DNA of 64,000 nt, taken from positions 496,001 to 560,000 of the forward strand of contig NZ_JABANC010000001.1 in the NCBI RefSeq assembly GCF_012931685.1, given 5' to 3'. A model generated the notes under the pieces. That model searched no databases. It had not been told where the DNA came from and worked only from the letters and a program-made list of their open reading frames with translations. Numbering within the stretch: position 1 is the first letter of the stretch; every line of letters starts with the position of its first letter. This document shows, one piece after another, positions 45,103 to 54,005 of this stretch. The DNA comes from Hanstruepera ponticola. GTDB taxonomy: Bacteria > Bacteroidota > Bacteroidia > Flavobacteriales > Flavobacteriaceae. A program made the position numbers and the translations under genes.

Positions 45103-46908
45103 ATGCCACTATCTTTAAACCAGACTAAAACTAGTATAGCAGTATTACCATTTGTCAACATGAGTAATAGTGAAAACAACGAATACTTTTGTGACGGTCT
45201 GACTGAAGAGGTAATTAATGCCTTGGCAAAAATTAAAGATTTATCAGTTACCTCAAGAACGTCTTCATTTTATTTCAAAAATAAACCAGTAACAACGCAA
45301 GAGGTCAAGGAAAAACTTGATGTGGCGACTTTTATTGAAGGTAGTGTAAGACTATCAGGGTCTAAAATGCGAATAACGGTCCAGATGATAGATACAGAGG
45401 AAGATTTCCATTTTTGGTCTGAAACATTTGATAGAAACCTAAATGATATTTTTGCCGTTCAAGATGAAATAAGTATGTTCATTGCTGAACGCTTACGCGA
45501 ACATATTGGCCATATTGAGATTCAAGATAAACTAGTAGAGCCTATTGATGTTCCTGTAGATATTTATAGAGAATACCTAAAAGGGCGATATTACATCATG
45601 AAGTTGGATTATAAAAACTCTATAAAGGGTATCAATATTCTTCAAAATCTCATAAAAAAAGCACCCAATTTTTCGAATCCCTATCTAGATATTAATCTAG
45701 CCTATGTTAATTTGGGAACCATGGGATTGTTACCTGCATTTGAAGCCTACGAGAAGGCCCAGCCTTATTTGTTAAAGGCATTGGAGTTAGACCCAAACTC
45801 ATCACGGTCTCAATTAAATTTAGCTTGGATAGAATGCTGGCAGAACTGGAATCTTAAGAAAGCTTACGAACATACCCATAAGGCATTGGAGATTCAACAG
45901 GCAGACGATATTTACTTAACTATTTCTAACTTTTTAACGGTTGAGGGTAAGTTAGATGCGGCACGTAATTATCTTGACAAAGCATTACAGTTAGACCCTT
46001 ATGCCGCTATCAACCATCATTATAAGGGGTTTTTATATTACTTACAAGAAGATTACAATACAGCCATACCTTTCTTAAAAAAGGCATTGGAGCTAGACCC
46101 AAAGTTACCATTTCCACCAATTTATATAGGGCTTTGTTTATTACTATCAGGCAAACCACATGAAGCTTTAGCATATTTCGGTTCGCTTAAAGGCGTTTCT
46201 GTAAAAGACCTCACTAAATTAGGAGGTGAAACCATGTGTTATGCAAAGCTCAATGAAATGGAAAAATGTAATGATGGATTAAAGGAACTAGAAACTTATT
46301 TAACAACAGCACTAGTAGATAAGGCTTTTACATTTTTGATATTAGTTAATGCCTTGTTAGGTAATTATGAAAAAGTAGTTGATTTAATTACTCAAGCATA
46401 CCATAAACGGTTGCCATTAATTTTATTATTAAATCCATCACCAATTCTTAAGCCTTTAAAAAATCATAAAGGATTTAAAGACATCATGCTGAAAGCCATT
46501 CCAGATAATGTCAACTACAAACAAAATAAAAAGTACAAACAGGCATTACTGGATACCAACGAAATTGAAAAGTATAGTAAAGAACTAGATCAGATTATGG
46601 TAGATTACAAATTGTATCTAAATCCCGATCTGGCATTAAAGGATCTGGCATCCTATCTGGAGCTTCCGGCAAATTATGTGTCTCAATTGTTAAACATGGG
46701 CTTTCAGAAAAACTTTTCAGAATATGTGAATTCTTATAGGGTAAAAGAATTTAAAGAACGTGTTCTTTTAGATGAAAATAAAAGCTTAACTATTATGGCT
46801 GTTGCTTACGATAGTGGTTTTAATTCTAAAACAGTGTTTAATACCTTCTTTAAAAAAATAGAAGGGATAACACCCAATGCATATCTAAAAAGTACACAAA
46901 AAGATTAG
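45103..46908 (+). CDS. TolB-like/TPR protein with C-terminal AraC-type DNA-binding domain
   Basis: ATG at 45103 (rather than TTG at 45076) opens with a TolB/FlgO-like domain at residues 8-130: TSIAVLPFVNMSNSENNEYF, CDGLTEEVINALAKI, FIEGSVRLSGSKMRITVQMI. Residues 150-430 hold about seven TPR units (YLLKALELDPNSSRSQLNLA, YLDKALQLDPYAAINHHYKG, PFLKKALELDPKLPFPPIYI). Residues 500-600 are an AraC-type double helix-turn-helix (LALKDLASYLELPANYVSQL, then MAVAYDSGFNSKTVFNTFFK). The first domain usually accompanies adenylate cyclase or CadC-type regulators; here it is on an AraC regulator. It lacks a membrane span. The next genes may be its targets. Confidence 0.72.
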   Translation: MPLSLNQTKTSIAVLPFVNMSNSENNEYFCDGLTEEVINALAKIKDLSVTSRTSSFYFKNKPVTTQEVKEKLDVATFIEGSVRLSGSKMRITVQMIDTEEDFHFWSETFDRNLNDIFAVQDEISMFIAERLREHIGHIEIQDKLVEPIDVPVDIYREYLKGRYYIMKLDYKNSIKGINILQNLIKKAPNFSNPYLDINLAYVNLGTMGLLPAFEAYEKAQPYLLKALELDPNSSRSQLNLAWIECWQNWNLKKAYEHTHKALEIQQADDIYLTISNFLTVEGKLDAARNYLDKALQLDPYAAINHHYKGFLYYLQEDYNTAIPFLKKALELDPKLPFPPIYIGLCLLLSGKPHEALAYFGSLKGVSVKDLTKLGGETMCYAKLNEMEKCNDGLKELETYLTTALVDKAFTFLILVNALLGNYEKVVDLITQAYHKRLPLILLLNPSPILKPLKNHKGFKDIMLKAIPDNVNYKQNKKYKQALLDTNEIEKYSKELDQIMVDYKLYLNPDLALKDLASYLELPANYVSQLLNMGFQKNFSEYVNSYRVKEFKERVLLDENKSLTIMAVAYDSGFNSKTVFNTFFKKIEGITPNAYLKSTQKD

Positions 46909-46983
46909 TTCTGATTTTTAAAGTAGAACTTTTCATATTTAAAGCTGTTATAATTTTGCTATAATATAATTAAGAACAGCACA

Positions 46984-47157
46984 ATGGAAAAAATGAAAAT
47001 TAAAAAAACAATAAAAGGAGTAAAATTAGGAATAGGGATCATACTAGGTACTATTATAGGGTATGCAACCTCAAATATGCAATTGTGGTTTGTACTAGGC
47101 ATAGCAATTGGTGCGGCAATAGAATATGGTTCAAATAACAAGCAATCATCAAAATGA
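46984..47157 (+). CDS. 57-residue membrane protein overlapping the serine hydrolase gene
   Basis: ATG at 46984 opens a 57-codon frame ending at TGA 47155-47157, whose last bases overlap the ATG at 47154 (ATGA). The product has a Lys-rich start (MEKMKIKKTIKG) and two hydrophobic segments with Gly motifs (VKLGIGIILGTIIGYAT and LWFVLGIAIGAAIEYG), giving a helical hairpin. The overlap implies translational coupling to the serine hydrolase. The alternative minus-strand frame here has no coding look. I know no named family for it. Confidence 0.6.
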   Translation: MEKMKIKKTIKGVKLGIGIILGTIIGYATSNMQLWFVLGIAIGAAIEYGSNNKQSSK

Positions 47158-48632
47158 AATCATCTATTAAAATAGTAATTTTTGCATTTATCACGCTTTC
47201 AACGTTAAGCACTCATTCTCAAACCACCAATAAAGAGCTCTTCAACAGAGTTGACTCGTATTTGGAGTCAAGTGAAAACAATGGCTTTTCTGGTGTTGTT
47301 TTAGTTGCTAAAAAAGGTGAAGTTATTTTTTCTAAAGGCTATGGATGGGCAGACAGGGAAAATAAAATTCCCAACTCACCAGCAACCGTTTTTAATATTG
47401 GCTCTGTAACCAAACAATTTACAGCATCCGCTATTTTAAAATTGGCAGAGCAAGGAAAAATAAAAACATCCGATAAAATCAGTTCATATTTTGTTCAGAC
47501 ACCAAGTGATAAAAAGGATATAACCATTCATCAATTACTAACACATACATCTGGAATTTCTAATAGAACAGGTGGTTTTAGATATCATGAAGCAAGCAAA
47601 GAACAGTTTTTAAAAGAGTTTTTTGAGTCAGAATTACAATCCCAACCTGGCACAACCTACCAATATGCTAATGCCAACTATATTATGCTAACTGCTATAT
47701 TAGAGCTAGTTTCAGGGCATACTTATAATGCTTTTCTACAGGAAAACCTATTTGGCCCTGCCCAAATGACAAGTACTGGATATAAACGCATTAATTTTAG
47801 TACAGAACGACTGGCACATGGCTATTACTATAATAGAGATGATGAAAAATGGACAGATTGGGGAACAAGCCAACAGTACTTACCTTACAATGACAATCAT
47901 TGGTATAGTATAGGTAAAGGCGACATTCACTCTACTATTGAAGATTTATACAAATGGCATGTTGCTTTAAAAAACAACGTTGTTTTAGAACCTAAAACAA
48001 GAAAAACTCAAGAAACTGCGTATGTAGCTGAAAATGATAACATGACATCGTATTATGGATATGGTTGGGCTATATCTAAAAGTGATAGAGACACCAAAAT
48101 CGTTGCTCATAATGGTAGTAATGGTTTGTACTTCGCAGACTTCGTTCGATTTATAGACGACGATGTTGTGGTCTTATACATCACAAATGCGTTTTTAGGA
48201 CCTGAATCAGAAAACGTGGCTAGAGAAATTGGTAAGATGGTTTTTAATACCAATTATACACCAGCACCAATTCCCAGAAATATTTATGAATTGATTCATG
48301 AATTTATGAGAACCAATCCATCATCCGATGCCAAAAAACTACCTGATTATTTAAGTAGTGAACTTAAAACTAAATTTAACGACCATAATGTTTTAAATAG
48401 GTTAGGTTACAGCAGGTTGAAAAAAGAAGACCAGCCTGATTGGGCATTAGCATTGTTTAAACTCAATGTGAAATTATTTCCTGAAGATGGTAATTTATGG
48501 GATTCATTAGGTGAAGCTTACTTAAAATATAACCAAAAAGAACAAGCCATTGCCAGTTATACAAAAGCCGTTGAATTAGGTAGTGAAGGCTCAAAGGAAA
48601 CATTACAAGAATTATTGAAAGAAGACGAATAA
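47154..48632 (+). CDS. Class C beta-lactamase-like serine hydrolase with TPR tail
   Basis: A signal peptide (MKSSIKIVIFAFITLSTLSTHSQ) precedes a beta-lactamase/D-Ala-D-Ala peptidase-like fold. The catalytic SxxK is in NIGSVTKQFTASAI, the YxN in YQYANANYIML, and the third motif in VAHNGSNGLYF. Residues 400-492 contain at least one TPR unit (LWDSLGEAYLKYNQKEQAIA). The family includes esterases, peptidases and transesterases, so the substrate is open. Translation is coupled to the 57-residue membrane protein upstream. It is likely periplasmic. A 288-base gap with one CTAAATAG/CTATTTAG inverted repeat (48728-48753) follows. Confidence 0.8.
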   Translation: MKSSIKIVIFAFITLSTLSTHSQTTNKELFNRVDSYLESSENNGFSGVVLVAKKGEVIFSKGYGWADRENKIPNSPATVFNIGSVTKQFTASAILKLAEQGKIKTSDKISSYFVQTPSDKKDITIHQLLTHTSGISNRTGGFRYHEASKEQFLKEFFESELQSQPGTTYQYANANYIMLTAILELVSGHTYNAFLQENLFGPAQMTSTGYKRINFSTERLAHGYYYNRDDEKWTDWGTSQQYLPYNDNHWYSIGKGDIHSTIEDLYKWHVALKNNVVLEPKTRKTQETAYVAENDNMTSYYGYGWAISKSDRDTKIVAHNGSNGLYFADFVRFIDDDVVVLYITNAFLGPESENVAREIGKMVFNTNYTPAPIPRNIYELIHEFMRTNPSSDAKKLPDYLSSELKTKFNDHNVLNRLGYSRLKKEDQPDWALALFKLNVKLFPEDGNLWDSLGEAYLKYNQKEQAIASYTKAVELGSEGSKETLQELLKEDE

Positions 48633-48920
48633 TACATTTGACATGGTAAACGTAAAGGATTAAATTAAAGAATTACAATCCTGTTATTCACCAAAAATAA
48701 TACACAAAAGAAAATTCAGAAATTAGCCTAAATAGTAAGTTTTACCTATTTAGAAACAACATTGATTGATTTTATAACAGAAATAATATAAGACGTTATT
48801 GATAATCAACAATTCATCATTCAAAATCAACAGTTGGGTTATTTCACTTCATAATCGTCCAGCTTTTGCAGGAAATTTGCACCTCAATTAAAAAAATCAT
48901 TAATCAAAAATCAAACAATT

Positions 48921-49538
48921 ATGACATCAATTAAAATCAAAACAATCAAAAAACAAATTTTATTAAAAATGGCTTGTGTAGCCTTGGCATTATCATCTAG
49001 TATATCATACGCACAAAACACAAATTCAGAAACAACAACACAAAGAAATGGTTTTATTGTAGAATTTGTAGTAGGTGGAGGTATTATCAGTGTAGAAGAT
49101 AGTGCAGGTATTCAAACGTTCGACACATCTCAAGGAACGTTCGTTTTTCCAGATTTAAAATTTGGCTACATGTTAAACGAAAACCTTGCTATTACAGCCT
49201 CTTTACCAGGAAACATATATGAATTTCAAGATAATGACAGGAACTTTGGTGGTTTTATACCATCTGTACAATATTGGGTAAAAGATCGCTGGTGGATTCA
49301 TGGAGGAATTGGTTTAGCCATAGATTCACCAGCACTATACGATATAAAAGACGATGTAAATGACGATTGGAACTTCGGTTGCGCTGTTATGGCAAGTACC
49401 GGTTATGAAATTTACAAAAAGAAAAATTTCGCGCTTAATTTTCAATCTAAAGTAGTTCTTGGTCGTGCGTCTTTGGATGGAGATATGCATAGAGATGCAT
49501 TACTATTTAATATTGGATTAGGATTTAGCTGGTTATAA
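48921..49538 (+). CDS. Outer-membrane beta-barrel protein, porin-like
   Basis: The 205-residue protein has a signal peptide (KMACVALALSSSISYAQ), for which the start ATG at 48921 gives a longer n-region than the ATG 16 codons on. The mature part has eight or so amphipathic strands: GFIVEFVVGGGIISVED, FGYMLNENLAITASLPGN, DRWWIHGGIGLAID, and the C-terminal LLFNIGLGFSWL, a barrel-closing strand. It resembles small OmpW/OmpX-type barrels. The 288 bases before it show no coding signal. It may be its own transcript, and function is not shown by sequence. Confidence 0.65.
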   Translation: MTSIKIKTIKKQILLKMACVALALSSSISYAQNTNSETTTQRNGFIVEFVVGGGIISVEDSAGIQTFDTSQGTFVFPDLKFGYMLNENLAITASLPGNIYEFQDNDRNFGGFIPSVQYWVKDRWWIHGGIGLAIDSPALYDIKDDVNDDWNFGCAVMASTGYEIYKKKNFALNFQSKVVLGRASLDGDMHRDALLFNIGLGFSWL

Positions 49539-49649
49539 GTTGTAATGTAAACATCATAAATCACCATCCAATTCAGAATCTGTTATTGGACTACCTATGA
49601 ATTCTATTTATTTTAGGTCACCATATTAGAAGATTAAAAAAAATTAAAA

Positions 49650-50345
49650 ATGAAATATATTTTATTATTCTGTTTAGTGTTGCTGTTTAATTGCTCAAAT
49701 AAGACCAATTCAAAAGATATATCGACAACTATTGAAATTAATGAAAGTCTTATTCAAATACTTGATACAATTTGGACAACTGAACAAACCCCAATTAGAT
49801 TAAGAGACTCATTAATGGCTATATACGGTGTAGATTCAGAGTTGGTTAAAGAGCAACAAGCTATTATTGAAAGAAACCACACCATTAATGAGAAAAAAGT
49901 GAAAGAAATTCTAGATAATTATGGATGGCCAACTAAAGAAATTGCAGGAGAGCAAGGGAATTGGACCATATGTAATGTCATTCAACATGCAGATAATAAA
50001 GTTAGAATAAAGTACCTTCCCATGATGAGGCAAGCTGTAAAAGATAAAAAACTAGAGCCTCGATTTTTGGTAAGAGCTGAAGATAGAATTGCTACAGAAA
50101 GAGGGGATTTACAAATCTATGGTGGACAGATGAAATACTACCCAGAAACCAAAAGTTTTAATCTTTGGCCAGTTTACGATCCTGAAAACATAGATAAAAG
50201 AAGAACTGAAATTGGGCTCGATTCAATCGCTGTATTCCTCAAGAATAGATTTGATTTTGAATGGAATCTTGAAGAACAAATTAAGCGAACCGAAGAATTT
50301 AAATTGAAAAAGCAGGTAGAGCCTAACAATCAGTCAACCAATTAA
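49650..50345 (+). CDS. DUF6624-family lipoprotein
   Basis: The N-terminus (MKYILLFCLVLLFNCSN) is a lipoprotein signal. The rest is a helical domain of the DUF6624 type: LIQILDTIWTTEQTPIRLRD, IIERNHTINEKKVKEILDNY, GEQGNWTICNVIQHADNKV, then LEPRFLVRAEDRIATERGDL. The histidine in VIQHAD and the Arg/Glu pair are typical of the family. The function of DUF6624 is not known. It is 69 bases before the oxidoreductase and may be co-transcribed with it. Confidence 0.7.
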   Translation: MKYILLFCLVLLFNCSNKTNSKDISTTIEINESLIQILDTIWTTEQTPIRLRDSLMAIYGVDSELVKEQQAIIERNHTINEKKVKEILDNYGWPTKEIAGEQGNWTICNVIQHADNKVRIKYLPMMRQAVKDKKLEPRFLVRAEDRIATERGDLQIYGGQMKYYPETKSFNLWPVYDPENIDKRRTEIGLDSIAVFLKNRFDFEWNLEEQIKRTEEFKLKKQVEPNNQSTN

Positions 50346-50414
50346 GTTCCAATTTCCAAATACGAACTGCTATCTCCCAAACAAGTTGCAACTTTGTTGT
50401 AAATAATTAAAAGT

Positions 50415-51377
50415 ATGAAAGCAGCAATTTATACAAAATACGGTTCGCCAGAAGTTATTCAGATAATTGATGTCGAAATTCCATTACCAAAACCAAATGA
50501 GGTTTTAGTAAAAATTAAGGCATCATCAGCAACAAGAGCAGATACCATGATGCGCCAAGGTAAACCTAAATTTGGCAGATTGTTTTTAGGTTTATTTAAA
50601 CCAAAAAATACGGCTTTAGGAACTGGCTTTTCAGGAGTTGTGGAGGCTATAGGTTCACAAATCACAAAATTTAAAGTAGGTGATGAAGTTTTTGGAGAAA
50701 AACTATTTAGCAATGGTTGTAATGCAGACTATTTGTGTATTTCAGAAGATATGGTTATTGAGCTAAAACCAGATACGATATCTCATTATCAAGCAGCACC
50801 AATATGTGATGGTTTTTTAACTTCCTACAACTTTCTAAAGGATATTGCAGACTTACAACCAGGTCAACATATTTTAATAAATGGTGCATCTGGGAGCCTA
50901 GGTTCGGCAGCAGTTCAATTAGCTAGATTAATGAGCGCAAAAGTTACAGCGGTTTGTAGTACAAGAAATATTGATTTTGTAAAATCTATAGGAGCCGATG
51001 AAGTAATAGACTACACAAAAATATCTCTAACTAATATAAACGAAAAGTATAATGTAATTTATGATTCGGTTGGAGCTCTATCGTATAAAGTCTCTAAAAA
51101 ACTATTAAGTTCAAATGGTATTTTTATGACACCAGTATTAAGTGGTCAAATACTTTGTCAAAGGTTATTAAACCCAAAGAAAGTAAAATTTGCAGCTACT
51201 GGTATTAAAAAGACTGAAGAATTAAAACGATTATTTTTAGACTTGGCGGGCTTTTTTAAACAAGGTAAACTACATACAAATATTGATAAAAGCTACAAGC
51301 TTCCAGATATCGCGGAAGCACATCACTATCTTGAAACTGGTCGTAAAGTGGGTAATATAGTTATTGTCAATCAATAA
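50415..51377 (+). CDS. NAD(P)-dependent medium-chain dehydrogenase, quinone-oxidoreductase-like
   Basis: The 320-residue protein has the MDR layout: a GroES-like N-terminal domain (MKAAIYTKYGSPEVIQIIDV, GTGFSGVVEAIGSQITKFKV) and a Rossmann domain (HILINGASGSLGSAAVQLA). The Ala/Ser-rich loop replaces the Zn ligands of alcohol dehydrogenases, so it belongs to the zinc-free quinone reductase group (QOR, or reductases of unsaturated ketones). It is cytoplasmic. The alpha/beta hydrolase 26 bases downstream is probably co-transcribed, suggesting detoxification or aromatic/alkyl ketone breakdown. The precise substrate cannot be inferred. Confidence 0.82.
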   Translation: MKAAIYTKYGSPEVIQIIDVEIPLPKPNEVLVKIKASSATRADTMMRQGKPKFGRLFLGLFKPKNTALGTGFSGVVEAIGSQITKFKVGDEVFGEKLFSNGCNADYLCISEDMVIELKPDTISHYQAAPICDGFLTSYNFLKDIADLQPGQHILINGASGSLGSAAVQLARLMSAKVTAVCSTRNIDFVKSIGADEVIDYTKISLTNINEKYNVIYDSVGALSYKVSKKLLSSNGIFMTPVLSGQILCQRLLNPKKVKFAATGIKKTEELKRLFLDLAGFFKQGKLHTNIDKSYKLPDIAEAHHYLETGRKVGNIVIVNQ

Positions 51378-51403
51378 ATCATCAATCAAAAAACAAACTG
51401 TAT

Positions 51404-52261
51404 ATGTTTTTTAAAACACAAGAAGGAAAAGAAACCATTCTAAAGCTGTACAATCAAAAATTAGAACAACTTCAGTTAGCCTATTCAGAGCAACAAATAG
51501 ACACACGTTTTGGTAAAACCAATATCATAGTGTCTGGTGATAAACAAAACCCACCGTTGCTGCTCATTCATGGTACAGGAGGTTGTGCACCACTCATATT
51601 GGAATCGCTTTCCAACCTTACTACAAAATACTGTGTTTATGCGGTAGATGTTTTGGCACAGCCCAATAAAAGTGCAGAAACCCGATTAGATATGAAGTCA
51701 TTAGATTATGGTAAATGGCTCACCGCAATCATCATTAAGTTACGACTTAAAGCTGTGACATTGGTTGGGTTTTCATTTGGCGGACTCATTAGCCTAAAGA
51801 CACTGGAGTTTAACCAAACACCCATCAAGCAGGTGTTTTTAATTGCACCTGTTTATATCGTTAATGGCAATCCACTGCTGGGCTTGCTAAAAATGTTCAT
51901 CCCATTAAAAAAGTTTATAAAAACCAACAGCCCAAAGTATATTAAACGGGTTATGGATGCCTTGTTTTCAGAGTATGACACCTTTGCACTTCAGTTTATG
52001 TCGGCAACCTTTCAGCATTGTCATATGGACTTTTCGCCTTTACCTTTACTATCAAAAAAAGCAGCTCAAAATATCCAGACACCCATTACTATTTTTGCTG
52101 CTGAAAAGGACTTGATGTTTCCAGGTAAAAAGATGATTAAACGTTCCAAACACCTGTTTTCGTCTTTAGAAGAAATTAAACTTTTAGAGGGTTCAAAACA
52201 TGTTCCGAGTTACAAGGATTTTGAAATAATTGAAAATAGTATTTTAGATAATTCTAATTAA
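51404..52261 (+). CDS. Alpha/beta-fold hydrolase
   Basis: The oxyanion-hole motif LLLIHGTGGCAPLIL, the nucleophile elbow VGFSFGGLISLKT (GxSxGG) and the acid and histidine region (TIFAAEKDLMFPGKK, then EGSKHVPSY) complete a catalytic triad. At 285 residues it is a typical cytoplasmic esterase or hydrolase with a helical lid (LLKMFIPLKKFIKTNSP). It follows the MDR oxidoreductase in tandem. There is no signal peptide. A hairpin at 52320-52350 probably ends its transcript. Confidence 0.8.
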   Translation: MFFKTQEGKETILKLYNQKLEQLQLAYSEQQIDTRFGKTNIIVSGDKQNPPLLLIHGTGGCAPLILESLSNLTTKYCVYAVDVLAQPNKSAETRLDMKSLDYGKWLTAIIIKLRLKAVTLVGFSFGGLISLKTLEFNQTPIKQVFLIAPVYIVNGNPLLGLLKMFIPLKKFIKTNSPKYIKRVMDALFSEYDTFALQFMSATFQHCHMDFSPLPLLSKKAAQNIQTPITIFAAEKDLMFPGKKMIKRSKHLFSSLEEIKLLEGSKHVPSYKDFEIIENSILDNSN

Positions 52262-52319
52262 TACTTTTAACTCTTATATAAGAAATAAAACTTGCAATTT
52301 GTTTAACCTGCATAAAAAC

Positions 52320-52350
52320 AAAAGCCTCTACATTTCTGTAAAGGCTTTTT
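52320..52350. terminator. Bidirectional rho-independent terminator
   Basis: AAAAGCCT (52320-52327) and AGGCTTTT (52342-52349), extended inward by TACA/TGTA across one mismatch and a four-base loop, form a stem of about 12 bp. A T-run follows on the plus strand, and A-runs precede it, so it works in both directions. It can end the alpha/beta hydrolase transcript on the plus strand and the tRNA-Asn transcript on the minus strand. Confidence 0.7.
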
Positions 52351-52359
52351 GTTGTTAAG

Positions 52360-52433
52360 CTCCCCCTCTTGGGCTCGAACCAAGGACCCTTTGATTAACA
52401 GTCAAATGCTCTAACCAACTGAGCTAAGGAGGA
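52360..52433 (-). tRNA. tRNA-Asn (anticodon GTT)
   Basis: On the minus strand the cloverleaf is complete in 74 bases: acceptor TCCTCCT/AGGGGGA with one T-G pair, D-arm GCTC-AGTTGGTTA-GAGC, anticodon stem TTTGA/TCAAA with loop CTGTTAA (anticodon GTT), T-arm CTTGG-TTCGAGC-CCAAG, and discriminator G. CCA is not encoded. The tRNA is followed on its own strand by the hairpin at 52320-52350. Confidence 0.93.
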
Positions 52434-52515
52434 GTGTTATTCGCTTTTGCGAGCGCAAATATAAATTATTTATTATTTACTACAAATATATTAATTAAAA
52501 AATCTACTTAAAATT

Positions 52516-53838
52516 TTAATCAAAAATAGCTTTGTAGATATCGTTACCGTTAGCAAACAAAACTAAAGCGATTAGTAATATAAATCCAATGAGCTGTGCA
52601 TATTCCAAAAACTTGTCACCTGGTTTTCTCCCAGAAATCATTTCATATAGTAAAAACATAACATGACCTCCATCCAATGCTGGTATAGGTAAAAGGTTTA
52701 AAACACCTAGCATAATGGATAAAAAGGCAGTAATAGCCCAAAATGCTTTCCAGTTCCAAGACGGTGGAAACATATTTCCAATAGCGGCAAATCCACCCAC
52801 TTGGGAGGCTCCCTTTTTGGTGAAAATGTATTTAAATTGAGCTAAATAATCTTTTATAGTCCAGTAACCTAAAGAAGTCCCTTTTACAATTGCTTCGCCA
52901 AAAGAATAATCTTTGTGATTGGAAACAATTTTCTCAGTTTCGATAGTTACTATGCCAATTGTAGCATCTTCACTTGGTTTTACATTTAAATTTACAATCT
53001 CATTATTTCTTTCAACACCAATATTAAGCGTATTATTTCCGTTTCGTTTTATACCATATTTAAAATCAGAAAAATAGTTTACAGCCTCTCCATTTAAACT
53101 GACTATTTTATCAGTTAGTAATAAACCGGCTTTATCTGCAGGAGAATCAGGGACTATTGAATCTAATTTAAAGGGCATTCTTGGAGACATAGCTGGCAAA
53201 TCACCTGCTTCGAATAATTGTGTTCCAATATCTTCTGGAACTGTCAATTCAGCTATTTCACCTGATACTCTCTCAACTTTAATGGTATTAATATCTCTAA
53301 ATAGTAAATATGAATTGATATCAGTTACTTCGCTAAATGGTTTTCCATCTACAGATACAATTTTATCCCCTTGTTCAAAACCGTATTCCTCCATTGTAGG
53401 GGCTACACCAAATCCATAAGTGATATCATCTTTTTTAGAGTAATCTGTTCCCCAAACAAACAATATCATCATGTATATTAAAAACCCAAGAATGAAATTT
53501 ACGATAACACCACCTAACATAATAATTAAACGTTGCCAAGCAGGTTTTGTTCTAAACTCCCATGGCTGTGGTGGTTGTGCCATTTGCTCTTTATCCATAC
53601 TTTCATCAATCATTCCGGCTATTTTTACATAACCTCCTAATGGTAACCAACCAATACCATAAACAGTTTCACCAATTTTCTTTTTAAACAATGAAAATTT
53701 AATATCAAAGAATAGGTAGAACTTCTCTACACGTGTTTTAAATAGCTTTGCAGGAATGAAATGTCCTAATTCATGAAGGACTATGAGGATAGACAAGCTT
53801 AAAAATAATTGCGCTGCCTTAATCAATATAACGGTCAT
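52516..53838 (-). CDS. rseP: RseP site-2 intramembrane metalloprotease
   Basis: Zinc-binding HELGHF lies at about residues 22-27 in LSILIVLHELGHFIPAKLF, and the third ligand region is LLPIPALDGGHVMFL near residue 385. Two PDZ-like segments are present (YGFEQGDKIVSVDGKPF and PADKAGLLLTDKIVSLNGE). Four membrane helices frame the active site. RseP cleaves anti-sigma factors and signal peptides left in the membrane, and in this context could take part in FecR processing at 20.0 kb, though it is a housekeeping gene found regardless. At 440 residues it is full length. Confidence 0.9.
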   Translation of the reverse strand: MTVILIKAAQLFLSLSILIVLHELGHFIPAKLFKTRVEKFYLFFDIKFSLFKKKIGETVYGIGWLPLGGYVKIAGMIDESMDKEQMAQPPQPWEFRTKPAWQRLIIMLGGVIVNFILGFLIYMMILFVWGTDYSKKDDITYGFGVAPTMEEYGFEQGDKIVSVDGKPFSEVTDINSYLLFRDINTIKVERVSGEIAELTVPEDIGTQLFEAGDLPAMSPRMPFKLDSIVPDSPADKAGLLLTDKIVSLNGEAVNYFSDFKYGIKRNGNNTLNIGVERNNEIVNLNVKPSEDATIGIVTIETEKIVSNHKDYSFGEAIVKGTSLGYWTIKDYLAQFKYIFTKKGASQVGGFAAIGNMFPPSWNWKAFWAITAFLSIMLGVLNLLPIPALDGGHVMFLLYEMISGRKPGDKFLEYAQLIGFILLIALVLFANGNDIYKAIFD

Positions 53839-53952
53839 AAAATCTGTTTTCTTTTAAATAACGCACAAAAGTAGTGTTTTTTACTTCAACATTAAAAATT
53901 GAATCATTCCACATTTGTATTTAACAAATAATTATAATCTCAAATTGTTTAA

Positions 53953-53978
53953 TTGCTTATGAAATCCATGTATTTTTG
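53953..53978 (+). promoter_or_regulatory. Bacteroidota-type promoter of the SCO gene
   Basis: TATTTTTG at 53971-53978 matches the TAnnTTTG box, with TTG elements upstream (53953-53955 and 53945-53947) near the expected -33 position. The start codon of the SCO gene follows 27 bases after the box. This is a consensus-based call in AT-rich DNA. Confidence 0.4.
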
Positions 53979-54005
53979 CAAAAACAATGCCGAAACTACC
54001 ACATT

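Noticed and set aside
46959-47141. Minus-strand open frame
   Set aside because: It mirrors the plus-strand gene at 46984-47157, which has a better start, a membrane hairpin and an ATGA overlap.
48728-48753. CTAAATAG/CTATTTAG hairpin as terminator of the serine hydrolase
   Set aside because: The stem is AT-only and has no T-run behind it, so it is too weak to list as a terminator.
52442-52515. Second RNA gene after tRNA-Asn
   Set aside because: No cloverleaf or conserved T-arm was found; the stretch is AT-rich spacer.
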